Positions 1 to 8,779 are shown, counted from the stretch's first letter. The stretch is 64,000 nucleotides of DNA from Brachyspira hampsonii 30446 (GCF_000316195.1 NZ_JH994111.1:932894-996893); one strand, 5' to 3'. The notes: generated by a model from the letters alone, not told the origin. Made by a program: numbers and translations.

Positions 1-195
1 CAAAAAATTAATGATCTCATAAAAGATATAGAAAGAAATGGTTTATTGATTGGTATAGGAAAACCAGAGAGATTAAAAGGTGAATTAAACGGATTATATT
101 CTAGGCGAATAAATTATGAACATAGATTAGTATACTATATTGAAGATAATAATTTATTCATAGTTGGATGTAAAACCCACTATAAAAATAATTAA
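1..195 (+). CDS. yoeB: YoeB/Txe-family mRNA-interferase toxin, 3' part
   Basis: The reading frame is open from the window edge to TAA at 193-195, giving 64 residues of a toxin C-terminus; the start lies outside the window. The order of motifs matches YoeB: KPERLKG, then SRRINYEHRLVYY, then CKTHY near the end. In E. coli YoeB the catalytic residues are a Glu in the first motif, the Arg of EHR and the terminal His-Tyr; all are present here, so the toxin looks active. YoeB toxins cleave mRNA at the ribosome and are normally encoded just after a YefM antitoxin. That partner would sit upstream, outside the window (inference). A three-residue KNN tail follows the usual His-Tyr end. Confidence 0.85.
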   Translation, partial: QKINDLIKDIERNGLLIGIGKPERLKGELNGLYSRRINYEHRLVYYIEDNNLFIVGCKTHYKNN

Positions 196-322
196 AATAT
201 TTCATCATTTAAATAATAAAAATTATATAAAAAATCAATATATCATAACTACAGATATTTATATAAAAATAATAATTCTGTTATATACTTTAGAAAAAGC
301 TTATAGATTTCTTAATAAAAGA

Positions 323-835
323 TTAATTTTGTAAACTAGTGTGTGATTTTAATCCATAAGTTTCACCTTCAATATCTATAATTATATTACCTTTATTATA
401 AGATTCTTTTCCTTTCTCATTTAAAATTAATTTATCTCTATTATCATATATTAAAGCTGCTTCTATCTTTTCTATATCCTCACTTTCATCTAATTCACAA
501 TATGCTACATAAACAGCTGGTAATAATTCTATATTATCTTGTGTACCTTGTAATGTAATGATACCTTGATTATCTTTTGGATAAAACATAATACTATGAA
601 TGTAATTATTTATTTTATCATCATTTAAAGAAAAATGTTCTTTAATTCTTTCTTGTATTCCTTTACTTTTTTTATCTTCTCTACATACTTTACCTATATA
701 TAATGGTATATCATGCACTTGATAATCTTCACCATATCTTTTGAAAAAAATGTAATATATTCCATTTTTAGTTGTTAGATTATTAATATCTTCATAATGA
801 ATCGGATTAGAAAAATTTATTTTATAATTACACAT
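323..835 (-). CDS. GIY-YIG-like domain protein
   Basis: A 170-residue protein with the hallmarks of the GIY-YIG nuclease fold: GIY at residues 25-27, YIG at 46-48 (PLYIGK), an Arg in a following helix (IQERIKEH, R63), and a later IEAALIYDNRDKLILNEKGK stretch that could supply the conserved Glu and Asn. The first two motifs are about 18 residues apart, somewhat longer than the common 10-11. The gene stands alone on the minus strand. Function is unknown; proteins like this can be nucleases of mobile elements, DNA repair or restriction. Family assignment comes from motif reading only; whether it cuts DNA is open. Confidence 0.6.
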   Translation of the reverse strand: MCNYKINFSNPIHYEDINNLTTKNGIYYIFFKRYGEDYQVHDIPLYIGKVCREDKKSKGIQERIKEHFSLNDDKINNYIHSIMFYPKDNQGIITLQGTQDNIELLPAVYVAYCELDESEDIEKIEAALIYDNRDKLILNEKGKESYNKGNIIIDIEGETYGLKSHTSLQN

Positions 836-957
836 ATTTTACACCCATAAAAATTATTTTTTAATAATTATACTCTATATTTTATAAAAGTAAATATGCT
901 AATATTTAAAATTTATTTAGGAGTGTAAGTTTTTGAGATTTTTATATATAAAAAACT

Positions 958-1007
958 AGTATCCTTGTTATAATATTTTTTGAACATAAAACAAATAAAA
1001 GGATACT
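958..1007. repeat. 9-bp inverted repeat beside transposase scrap
   Basis: AGTATCCTT at 958-966 and AAGGATACT at 999-1007 are perfect reverse complements separated by 32 bases. It lies directly before the transposase-like remnant. It may be a degraded insertion-sequence end or a stem-loop; nothing more can be said. Confidence 0.4.
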
Positions 1008-1008
1008 A

Positions 1009-1099
1009 CTATCAGTAAAAAGATACTCTCAAATTTAAATTATTTATAGTTCAGGAAGCATTAAAAACTAAAAATATTTGTCAAGTAATAAATTTATAA
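1009..1099 (+). pseudogene. transposase N-terminus remnant (IS3 OrfA-like)
   Basis: Across a frame change, this stretch reads like the helix-turn-helix start of an insertion-sequence transposase: SVKRYSQ in one frame, then FKLFIVQEALKTKNICQV in the next, ending at TAA 1097-1099. There is no ATG at the expected start and the rest of the transposase is missing. This is the type of sequence found at the N-terminus of IS3/IS481-like OrfA proteins (family knowledge). The assignment rests on a short match, so it is tentative. It shows that an insertion sequence once sat between the GIY-YIG gene and valS. Confidence 0.4.
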
Positions 1100-1140
1100 A
1101 AACTTGACCTACATTTTTCAAAAATATAAGCCAAGTTTTT
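1098..1140 (-). terminator. valS rho-independent terminator
   Basis: Read on the minus strand, AAACTTG and CAAGTTT close a stem of about 19 pairs, including several G-U pairs, around a short loop, followed directly by a run of T. It lies about 40 bp beyond the valS stop codon. Confidence 0.8.
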
Positions 1141-1179
1141 AATTTTACTTTTATTAAAAATATTATTTAAGCATTAAAA

Positions 1180-3834
1180 TTATAAAGAAGCCAAAACTTC
1201 CTCTATACCTTTTAATTTATCTTCAAACTCTTTTTTCTTTCTGTTTTCTGTATCAATAGCTTCCTGTTTAGCTTTACTCATAAAGTTTTCATTAGAAAGT
1301 TTTTTGTTTACTGCTTCCAAATCTTTTTTATATTTAGATGCCTCTTTTTCCAATCTCTTTTTCTCAGCTTCTAAATCTATTATGCCAACAAGATTAACAT
1401 TTATCTCACCGCCTTCAAATACTTTAACAAAAGCTCCTTTATTTCTTTGAGTATCTTTTGAAGAAACTATATTTAAGGACTCAGTAAGTGATAGCGATGA
1501 TATAATATCTTTATAGCTTTCTGTTGTATTTTTGAAATAGTCTGAAGTGTATCTTATTATAACATCAAGTTTTTTGTTAGGAGGCAAATTAAATGATGAA
1601 CGGGAGTTTCTTATTCCAGATACTATATCCTGAATTAAGTTAAAATCTTTTTCTATATCTTCAAATATATATTTACTATTAGCTTTAGGATATTCTCTAA
1701 TCATCAATGCCTTTGAATCAATATTATGTTTAGGTAAATTAGAATATATCTCTTCTGTGATAAAAGGCATAAATGGGTGAATCATAGCCATTGACTCTTC
1801 AATGACATATAAAAGAACAGCAATAGTTTTTTCTTTTTTGCTTTCATCTTTTAAATCAAATTTACTTATCTCTATATACCAATCGCAGAACTCATTCCAA
1901 TAAAATTTATAAATAGTTTGAGAAGCCTCATCAAATCTGTACTCTTTTAATTTTTTAGTTGTATCATCAATAGCTTTCTGAAGTCTTGATAATATCCATT
2001 TATCTTTATTTTCAAGTTCAAAATTATCTAAATCTTTTATATTGGCATTATCTTCAATGTTGCCGAAAATATATTTAGCACTGTTGTATATTTTATTAGC
2101 AAACTTTCCTCCCATTTTGAAAAGTTCTCTGTCAAGCCAAATATCCTGACCTCCTAATGAAGTTATGAATGATAAAGTGAATCTAAAAGCATCAGCTCCA
2201 TGCTCATCAATAATTTCTATAGGGTCAATACCGTTGCCTAAACTTTTAGACATTTTTCTTCCGATTTTATCCCTTATAAGTCCGTTAAGATAAACATCTT
2301 TAAAAGGCACATCATTCATAAAATGAACTCCAGCCATAATCATTCTAGCAACCCAGAAGAATAATATATCATAACCTGTAACAAGTGCAGTAGTAGGATA
2401 GAAATATTTTAATTCTTCATTAACTTCAGGCCAGCCGAAAGTAGAAAAAGGCCATAGCCAAGAAGAAAACCAAGTATCAAGCACATCTTCATCTTGATGA
2501 ATATTTTTAGATTTACATTTAGAGCATTCTGTAATATCAGTTTTGGACACCATCATCTCGCCGCAGTCATCACAGTACCATACAGGAATCCTATGCCCCC
2601 ACCATAATTGTCTGCTTATACACCAATCTCTAATATCAGTCATCCAGTGATTATAAGTATTAATCCATCTTTCTGGATAAATCTTTGTATTGCCGTCATT
2701 AACAGCTTTGTATGCTTTTTCTGCTAAGGGCTTCATTTTTACAAACCATTGATCGCTGTAATAAGGCTCTACAACATTATGACATCTGTAGCAGTGTCCT
2801 ACTTGGTGTTTAATATTATCCTTTCCAACAAAAGCACCTAATTTTTCAAGTTCCTGTATAATTAAAGCTCTTGCCTCTTTTACAGTTTTACCCTGATAAT
2901 TAGAAGGGGTATTTTCATTGAATGTACCGTCTGGATTTAATATATTGATAATATCTAAATTATGTCTTTGAGCTATAGCAAAGTCATTAGGATCATGGGC
3001 TGGTGTTATTTTTAAAGCCCCTGTACCAAAATCTTTATCAACATAAGTATCTTTTACAAGTCTTAATTTTCTGCCTACTATAGGAAGTATCAAAACATTC
3101 TCTTCTGTAAGATGTGCATATCTTTCATCATCTGGGTGAACGGCAATAGCAACATCTGCCAAAATAGTTTCAGGTCTTGTAGTTGCTACTTCAATATATT
3201 CGTCAGTGCCTTCTACTTGGTATTTAACATGATACAAAGCTCCTGCCACCTCTTCATGTTCTACTTCATCATTAGCCAAAGCAGTACCGCAGCTAGGACA
3301 ATAGTTAATAAGATATTTTCCTCTGTATATTAAACCCTGATTATAAAGCTCAACAAATACCTCTCTAACAGCATTGCTTAATCCTTCATCAAGAGTGAAT
3401 CTTTCTCTCTCCCAATCACAAGAACAGCCTATTTTTTCTAATTGTTTTACTATTATAGAATGATGTTCATTAGCTACTTCCCAAGTTTTTTTAACAAATG
3501 CCTCTCTTCCCAAATCATATTTATTTTTGCCTTCGGCTTTTAATCTTCTTTCAACAACATTCTGCGTAGCAATACCTGCATGGTCGGTTCCCGGCATCCA
3601 TAAAGTGCATTTACCTAGCATTCTATGAAATCTTATAAGTATATCCTGAAGCGTATTATTAAGTCCATGTCCCATATGAAGTACGCCTGTAACATTTGGA
3701 GGAGGTATGACTATAGAATATGGCTCTTTATTTTTATCCATAACGGCATGAAAAAATCCGTTTTCCTTCCAGAAATTATATAATTTGTCCTCAATATTTT
3801 TAGGAGTATATGCTCCTTCTAAAGTATGTTTCAT
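1180..3834 (-). CDS. valS: valyl-tRNA synthetase
   Basis: Class I aminoacyl-tRNA synthetase that charges tRNA-Val in the cytoplasm. The protein is 884 residues from the chosen start. Visible are the HIGH-type motif HMGH at about residues 53-56 in PPPNVTGVLHMGHG, the KMSKS motif at about 527-531, and a C-terminal coiled-coil arm rich in Lys/Glu, as usual for ValRS. Cys pairs in the editing and insertion regions (CPSC, CDDC, CSKC) suggest bound zinc. I chose the ATG at 3832-3834 because a GGAGG sits 9 bp before it; an in-frame ATG nine codons upstream lacks such a site. The gene is monocistronic with its own terminator. Confidence 0.97.
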   Translation of the reverse strand: MKHTLEGAYTPKNIEDKLYNFWKENGFFHAVMDKNKEPYSIVIPPPNVTGVLHMGHGLNNTLQDILIRFHRMLGKCTLWMPGTDHAGIATQNVVERRLKAEGKNKYDLGREAFVKKTWEVANEHHSIIVKQLEKIGCSCDWERERFTLDEGLSNAVREVFVELYNQGLIYRGKYLINYCPSCGTALANDEVEHEEVAGALYHVKYQVEGTDEYIEVATTRPETILADVAIAVHPDDERYAHLTEENVLILPIVGRKLRLVKDTYVDKDFGTGALKITPAHDPNDFAIAQRHNLDIINILNPDGTFNENTPSNYQGKTVKEARALIIQELEKLGAFVGKDNIKHQVGHCYRCHNVVEPYYSDQWFVKMKPLAEKAYKAVNDGNTKIYPERWINTYNHWMTDIRDWCISRQLWWGHRIPVWYCDDCGEMMVSKTDITECSKCKSKNIHQDEDVLDTWFSSWLWPFSTFGWPEVNEELKYFYPTTALVTGYDILFFWVARMIMAGVHFMNDVPFKDVYLNGLIRDKIGRKMSKSLGNGIDPIEIIDEHGADAFRFTLSFITSLGGQDIWLDRELFKMGGKFANKIYNSAKYIFGNIEDNANIKDLDNFELENKDKWILSRLQKAIDDTTKKLKEYRFDEASQTIYKFYWNEFCDWYIEISKFDLKDESKKEKTIAVLLYVIEESMAMIHPFMPFITEEIYSNLPKHNIDSKALMIREYPKANSKYIFEDIEKDFNLIQDIVSGIRNSRSSFNLPPNKKLDVIIRYTSDYFKNTTESYKDIISSLSLTESLNIVSSKDTQRNKGAFVKVFEGGEINVNLVGIIDLEAEKKRLEKEASKYKKDLEAVNKKLSNENFMSKAKQEAIDTENRKKKEFEDKLKGIEEVLASL

Positions 3835-3929
3835 ATTCTTTTTCCTCCGATAAAATCTCAAATTAATACTAAAAATTGATATGATATTTTATACTATATA
3901 CGATATTTTTCAATTATTAAAATAAACTT

Positions 3930-3969
3930 AATAAATAAAAAGTGCTGCCTTTAATTAAAAAAGCAGCAC
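3930..3969 (-). terminator. rho-independent terminator
   Basis: GTGCTGC (3942-3948) pairs with GCAGCAC (3963-3969) around a 14-base loop; on the minus strand the stem is followed by TTTTTATTTATT. It ends the small gene at 3992-4528. Confidence 0.85.
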
Positions 3970-3991
3970 CAATTATTTGATAAATTTAAAC

Positions 3992-4528
3992 TCAATTCAT
4001 TCCATACACTGGATTTCCAAAATAATCATATCCAATCAAATTCAAATTATAACCATTTTGAAGATATGGAATATAATTATTATGATTTATAAGGTTATTT
4101 GTACAATAATTGTTGCAAATATATGATAAACCACTAAAAATATCAGCACCAAGATTTAAAGCATTTTTTGTAGAATTAATATTTCTTTCTTGATCATAAA
4201 AATTAGCTTTTGAAGCAAATAGCTTAGTAATTATATCTCTTATTACAGTTACTTCATGATTTTTTCTTATAAATGTTTCTTCTACATATCTGCGATTAGG
4301 ATTGTACAGATATGAAAATATTTTTAACCCACAAGAAATAACTGAAGCTCCAATTGAAACATATGATACAATTTTAGGATCTAAAGTGGAATATTGAGAA
4401 CTCATTAAATATTGTTCTGGTTTGGTATTATAATTTGTTGAATTGATATTCTGTTGATAAGGTACACTTGGTAACATATTGTTGGAAATAGTATTTGTAT
4501 TATAATTATATGTTTTATATTTAATCAT
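3992..4528 (-). CDS. unknown protein, paralogue of the gene at 4772-5227
   Basis: I do not recognise this 178-residue protein. It is rich in Asn and Tyr, with a hydrophobic stretch at about residues 52-72 that may be a membrane or buried helix. A central block VIRDIITKLFAS...FYDQERNINSTKNALN matches the neighbouring upstream protein (IVRDMESKLFAR...YYAQERSINNEKLILN), so the two form a small paralogous family. There is no signal peptide. The start has an AGGA-type site and lies behind a long leader with several complementary repeats (4554-4644). It has its own terminator. No function is proposed. Confidence 0.75.
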   Translation of the reverse strand: MIKYKTYNYNTNTISNNMLPSVPYQQNINSTNYNTKPEQYLMSSQYSTLDPKIVSYVSIGASVISCGLKIFSYLYNPNRRYVEETFIRKNHEVTVIRDIITKLFASKANFYDQERNINSTKNALNLGADIFSGLSYICNNYCTNNLINHNNYIPYLQNGYNLNLIGYDYFGNPVYGMN

Positions 4529-4553
4529 AGGAACTCCTTGTCTTAGTATTTTG

Positions 4554-4644
4554 AATTAATTAGTATCTTAGGATTAATACTAATTAATATATCTTGTACA
4601 AGATATATTAATTAGTATACTATAACTTTTGTTAATAGTATACT
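4554..4644 (-). promoter_or_regulatory. ladder of alternating complementary repeats in leader
   Basis: Four segments alternate in orientation: ATTAATTAGTAT (4555-4566), its complement ATACTAATTAAT (4577-4588), ATTAATTAGTAT again (4607-4618), and a TAGTATACT complement (4636-4644). Segments 2 and 3 form a perfect 42-bp palindrome, 4577-4618, centred on TTGTACAA. Segment 2 can pair with 1 or 3, and 3 with 2 or 4, so the structures exclude each other. The block lies in the leader of the 3992-4528 gene. It could be a transcript switch or a large operator for a dimeric regulator (inference). Confidence 0.6.
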
Positions 4645-4703
4645 TAATTATTTATAGTATAGCTATATAGAATATTTTGTCAATAACATATTATCTTTTT
4701 TTA

Positions 4704-4749
4704 TAAAAATAAAAAGTTCTATATTTAACTTATAATTAAATATAGAACT
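4704..4749 (-). terminator. rho-independent terminator
   Basis: AGTTCTATATTTAA (4715-4728) pairs perfectly over 14 bp with 4736-4749 around a 7-base loop; on the minus strand a TTTTTATTTTT tract follows. It ends the gene at 4772-5227, so the two paralogues are transcribed separately. Confidence 0.85.
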
Positions 4750-4771
4750 AAGATTTTAATGAAAAATTATT

Positions 4772-5227
4772 TTAGTGTTTAATAGAATATCTTACTTTAC
4801 CATATTCATCGAGTTTTGGATATAAATCAAATATTTCAGATTTACTTTCAGGAATACAAACAGAAGAAGTATTGCTGATTTTCACTGTATTGTTATTAAA
4901 TCTGTCTAAAACAAGACCTACTATTTTTAAAATAGTCCCTGCAGTATTTAAAATAAGCTTTTCATTATTGATAGATCGTTCTTGAGCGTAATAAAGATCT
5001 CTTCTAGCAAATAGTTTAGATTCCATATCTCTAACTATTATACGAGGCTTATCGTAAACAGATATTATTTCTAATCCATATTTACGATTTTGATAATCTA
5101 AATTGTTAGCAGCATTAGTAAGTAAATTACCTAAACCATTGCAAGTTCTGGATACCATTGATAAATTATTATAGTTTTGTCTTCTATAATTTGATATATT
5201 TTTATTTGCTTTTGTTAAATTGGACAT
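4772..5227 (-). CDS. unknown protein, paralogue of the gene at 3992-4528
   Basis: Unrecognised 151-residue protein. Residues about 64-95 carry the same RD-x-x-x-KLFA ... QERSINN-x-K-x-x-LN block as the downstream neighbour. Near it is a hydrophobic segment, TAGTILKIVGLVLD. The N-terminus is rich in Asn and basic residues, and there is no signal peptide. A GGAGG sits 5 bp before the ATG and a good promoter at 5260-5287 drives it. Promoter, gene and terminator form a single-gene unit. The shared block is likely the working part of this small family; its role is unknown. Confidence 0.75.
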   Translation of the reverse strand: MSNLTKANKNISNYRRQNYNNLSMVSRTCNGLGNLLTNAANNLDYQNRKYGLEIISVYDKPRIIVRDMESKLFARRDLYYAQERSINNEKLILNTAGTILKIVGLVLDRFNNNTVKISNTSSVCIPESKSEIFDLYPKLDEYGKVRYSIKH

Positions 5228-5259
5228 TACTCCTCCAATTCTATATTTTTATACATTAT

Positions 5260-5287
5260 ATAATATTTTAGATTTGTATTTTGTCAA
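5260..5287 (-). promoter_or_regulatory. sigma70-type promoter
   Basis: On the minus strand TTGACA (5282-5287) is followed after 16 bp by TATTAT (5260-5265), about 33 bp before the start codon of the 4772-5227 gene. Confidence 0.7.
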
Positions 5288-5614
5288 GTTATTAATAATT
5301 TTATCTATATTAATATAATGTATATTTATATATTGTGTTTTTATTTAAGTAAAAAGTATATATATTTATTTTGTAATGTAAATTATTGAATACAAGTATA
5401 ATATTAAATTTAATAATATATATAATGAAAAATATAAAAACATATTTTGATATAAAATTAAAGTTCTTTTAAGTATATACACTAAATATTGTAATTATAT
5501 TAAAAATTTAATCTGTAAATTTTATTTAATAGATTTTATTCTTTTATATTGCAGTCTTTTTTAAAATATGATATTCTTATACATTTGAAAGATACAAAGA
5601 AAATATGTTAGATA
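5288..5614. other. AT-rich intergenic stretch, nothing recognised
   Basis: Between the divergent unknown gene and folC there is only very AT-rich sequence without a credible gene, RNA or long repeat. It must hold the folC promoter, but no convincing -35/-10 pair stands out. Confidence 0.5.
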
Positions 5615-6937
5615 ATGGAAACAATTATGGAGAATATGAATGAAGCTTTAGACTATATATACTCTTTTATGGGTAAAAAGACATTGCATAAAAATAGTTT
5701 TAATCATATAAACAATGTGCAAAGTATTTTAAATATTCTAGGATACAAACAGATTTTTAAAGTTATACATGTAACAGGAACAAAAGGCAAAGGATCTACA
5801 ACATTAGTATTGTCTAAAATGATTTCATCTATAGGCTATAAGTCTGGAGCTTTCATATCACCTCATATAGTTAATGAAAGAGAGAGAATATCTATAAATG
5901 AAGAATGGATAAGCGAAGAAGATTTTCTCTATATAACAAAAAAAATAAAGAATATTGTAGATAATAATGAAATATATAGTAATATAACCGTCTTTGAGAT
6001 ATTCACAATAATGGGATTATATTACTTTTTTATAAAAGGCGTAGAGTATGCATGTATTGAAGTTGGTATAGGCGGAAAATTGGACTGTACTAATATAGTG
6101 GAGTCCTATATAAGTATTCTTACATCAATATCTTATGATCATATGGATATATTGGGATATACTATAGAAGAAATAACTGCACAGAAAGCAGGAATCATAA
6201 AACCTAATTCCGTTGTAATCTCAGCATGTCAGGAAGAAAATTCTATAAAAATAATAGAGGATATATCAAAAGAAAATAATTGCAAATTATATATTTTTAA
6301 AAAAGATTTTGATGCTGAAATAATACTCAACAGTAATGAAAAATTAGAATTTAATTATATTGATAATAATAAAAAATATAACTTTTCAACTGTTTTGCTC
6401 GGAGAACATCAGGCAGAAAATATCTCTCTTTCTTTTAAAGCATTAAATCTGCTTCTTAAAGAGGATAATAATCATACAGAAAAAAATATTAATGAAGCTA
6501 TAAAGTCTTTAAAAGATTTTAATATAAATGCACGCCTTACATTTATGCATAGGAATCCTGATATAATAGTGGACGGTGCTCATAATTCAAAATCATTAGA
6601 AAGAATACTCAATACTATATATAAATGGTATGATGACATCATAATATTATTTGCTCCTTTAAGTCAGAAGGATATAAAAAATATGGCTGATGTATTAAAA
6701 AGACATGATTCGTTAATAATATTAAGCTCCCCTGATAATGTATCTCATAAAGAAACAGATAGCTATAAAACTTATCAATATTTTAAAGATAATAGTAATG
6801 TTAAGCATATACCAATTTTTCATGATGCTATTAAGGATATAAAATCAATTAATAAAAATAATAAACCTGTACTTGTCATAGGTTCATTATATGCTGCTAG
6901 TGAATTTATAAGTTTATATAAAGATATGGATATATAA
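5615..6937 (+). CDS. folC: folylpolyglutamate synthase / dihydrofolate synthase
   Basis: Mur-ligase-family enzyme that joins glutamate to dihydropteroate and/or lengthens the glutamate tail of folates, using ATP. The 440-residue protein has the P-loop VTGTKGKGSTT at about residues 50-60, the SPH motif in AFISPHIVNERERI, EVGIGGKLDCTN, and the C-terminal VDGAHN motif. Length is normal. The exact start is uncertain: ATG codons lie at 5615, 5630 and 5636, and none has a strong ribosome site. Folate metabolism continues with thyA-folA at 23-24.5 kb. No terminator is visible; a degenerate mobile element begins about 25 bp after the stop. Confidence 0.92.
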   Translation: METIMENMNEALDYIYSFMGKKTLHKNSFNHINNVQSILNILGYKQIFKVIHVTGTKGKGSTTLVLSKMISSIGYKSGAFISPHIVNERERISINEEWISEEDFLYITKKIKNIVDNNEIYSNITVFEIFTIMGLYYFFIKGVEYACIEVGIGGKLDCTNIVESYISILTSISYDHMDILGYTIEEITAQKAGIIKPNSVVISACQEENSIKIIEDISKENNCKLYIFKKDFDAEIILNSNEKLEFNYIDNNKKYNFSTVLLGEHQAENISLSFKALNLLLKEDNNHTEKNINEAIKSLKDFNINARLTFMHRNPDIIVDGAHNSKSLERILNTIYKWYDDIIILFAPLSQKDIKNMADVLKRHDSLIILSSPDNVSHKETDSYKTYQYFKDNSNVKHIPIFHDAIKDIKSINKNNKPVLVIGSLYAASEFISLYKDMDI

Positions 6938-6960
6938 AAATATTTACAAAATAATATATT

Positions 6961-7230
6961 ATACTTGCTTTAAAACTACTTGATGGGCTTATATATAAAA
7001 ATTTTATAATTAATCAATTATAAAAATATATATTATATTTTGTTGTTATTTTAGTATATAAATATGAGGATTTTACCTAATTGTCTTCGCATGCTTCTCT
7101 CTTTCGTAGATACGCTTCAGGAGATTGATTACTCTCATTATACCAAATATCTACTTCGTTTGCACGACTTTGTGATGTGCTGGCTATTTGCCGTGCAATT
7201 ATAAATAAAATTAATTTTTAAACAAATCTA
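6961..7230 (+). mobile_element. MITE-like element type 1, degenerate copy
   Basis: The left end ACTTGCTTTAAAACTACTTG and right end TTTTTAAACAAATCTA are decayed forms of the type 1 ends (GACTTGTTTCAAAACT and its complement). The order is the same as in the best copy at 19879-20268: AT-rich left arm, TATAAATATG, then a more GC-rich core with CTTCG words, then an AT-rich right arm. No intact reading frame. It fills the space between the convergent genes folC and 7289-7981. Confidence 0.65.
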
Positions 7231-7288
7231 ATTTTTCAAATATAGATTTAAATACTTAATAAATTAATTGTACAAAATTTTTATAATG

Positions 7289-7981
7289 CTATATGTTATT
7301 TCTAAAGTCATAATAATAATTCTTTTTGCCAAATTCTATAATAGGTAAATGTATACCAATCTGAACACCTAGATCAACAGAAGCTAATTTTCCGCTATAT
7401 TTATATCCTTCGCCTAATGAGGCTAAATTATTCTTTATCTGTATGGTTGGTATGTCAAAATTAACATAGAATGATAAACTTACTAAAAAGAAATTTACAC
7501 CAGTATAAAGTTTTACATAAGGTATAACTAGATTATTAAATCTTGATGATAAAGCATTGTAATCTAATAATGTATAATTGTTTCCTCTCGAATATTTACC
7601 AGATAATGGAAATTTTACACCGCCTCCTATACCTATTTGGAATATTGAAGGCTTCCATTCAAGACTAAGTCCAGTAATAATGCTATCAAATTCATGTGTG
7701 AAGTCTTGAAATTGAAATGTATCTCTATACCAGCCGAAATCTACTCCTAATACTACATAATGGAATTTGTCTATTGTAAAATAAATTGACGGCTGAAATA
7801 TAACTCCTGCTTCAAATGCGGATTCTGCCTGTTCTGTTAAATACTCTGATAAAATACCAGTTTGATAAAAATTAGGACGGCTTCCAGCTAATGGAACATA
7901 TAAACTCATTACAAAAATATGAGAATATGCTAATGCTGATGTTGTTATAAATATAGTTATTAGTATAATACTTTTTTTCAT
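7289..7981 (-). CDS. predicted outer-membrane beta-barrel protein
   Basis: A 230-residue exported protein. It has a signal peptide (MKKSIILITIFITTSALA, cleavage probably just after) followed by alternating hydrophobic/polar strands with many Tyr, Gly and Phe, as in small outer-membrane barrels. It is a tandem paralogue of the gene at 8093-8779: the FGWYRDTF, GIGGGVKFPLSG and YKYSGKLASVDLG stretches are shared. No named family recognised. The strand pattern fits an 8-stranded barrel (inference). About 110 bp separate the two genes, so they may be cotranscribed. Confidence 0.75.
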   Translation of the reverse strand: MKKSIILITIFITTSALAYSHIFVMSLYVPLAGSRPNFYQTGILSEYLTEQAESAFEAGVIFQPSIYFTIDKFHYVVLGVDFGWYRDTFQFQDFTHEFDSIITGLSLEWKPSIFQIGIGGGVKFPLSGKYSRGNNYTLLDYNALSSRFNNLVIPYVKLYTGVNFFLVSLSFYVNFDIPTIQIKNNLASLGEGYKYSGKLASVDLGVQIGIHLPIIEFGKKNYYYDFRNNI

Positions 7982-8092
7982 ATTTATTCCTTAAATGCTA
8001 ATGAATTGAGTAATAATTTAGAATATTTTTTTTAATGTTATAAAACTTTTAAAATTAATATGATTTCTATAATAAAGAGTCAAACTTATATA

Positions 8093-8779
8093 TTATATTC
8101 CATTATCTCCAAATTCAAATATATCTAAATGTACACCTATTTGAGCACCTATATCAACAGAAGCTAATTTTCCGCTATATTTATATCCTTCCCCTAATAA
8201 AGCTAAATTATCTTTTATCTGATAGTATGGTATGTCAAAATTAACATAGAATGATAAACTTAAAACAACCAAATTTATACCTGTATAAAGTCTTACATAT
8301 GGTATAATCGTATTATTAAATCTGCTGTATAAATCGCCTCCGCTTAATTTGGTACCATTGTTATTTTCTAAGTATGCTCCTGAAAGAGGAAATTTAACAC
8401 CTCCTCCTATACCTAATTGAAATATTAAAGGACGCCATTCTAAATTAATACCAGTCATAATACTGTCAAATTGATGTGTAAAGTTTTTTGTACTAGTTTG
8501 AAATTTAAATGTATCTCTATACCAGCCAAAATCCACTCCTAAAGATATATAATTATAACTTATTGCACTCATTTTAAAATTAACTCTAGGCTGAAATATT
8601 ACACCCATTTCAAATGCTGATTTTGGACTTAATGATGAAGCTGGATTTAAATTATCATTTTGATATAAACTAGGAATACTTCCTCCTAATGGAATGTAAA
8701 GACCTAAACCTAAAGAGTGAGAGTAAGCTAATACCGATGTCATTATAAGTAAGCTAATTAGTACAATAACTTTTTTCAT
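8093..8779 (-). CDS. predicted outer-membrane beta-barrel protein, paralogue
   Basis: A 228-residue exported protein with signal peptide MKKVIVLISLLIMTSVLA, then barrel-like strands. Most of its length aligns with its downstream neighbour: GVIFQP, LGVDFGWYRDTF, LGIGGGVKFPLSG, YVNFDIP, GEGYKYSGKLASVD. The loops between the shared strands differ (for example residues about 35-55 and 140-160), the usual pattern of surface loops under divergence. The two are a recent tandem duplication. Role unknown; porin, adhesin or structural barrel are all possible. Confidence 0.75.
   Translation of the reverse strand: MKKVIVLISLLIMTSVLAYSHSLGLGLYIPLGGSIPSLYQNDNLNPASSLSPKSAFEMGVIFQPRVNFKMSAISYNYISLGVDFGWYRDTFKFQTSTKNFTHQFDSIMTGINLEWRPLIFQLGIGGGVKFPLSGAYLENNNGTKLSGGDLYSRFNNTIIPYVRLYTGINLVVLSLSFYVNFDIPYYQIKDNLALLGEGYKYSGKLASVDIGAQIGVHLDIFEFGDNGI

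Noticed and set aside
3112-3333. Plus-strand open frame inside valS
   Set aside because: Shadow of the valS coding strand, no start signal, no family resemblance.
7289-8779. Prophage or gene-transfer-agent genes
   Set aside because: No capsid, tail, terminase, lysis or integrase genes were found anywhere in the window.
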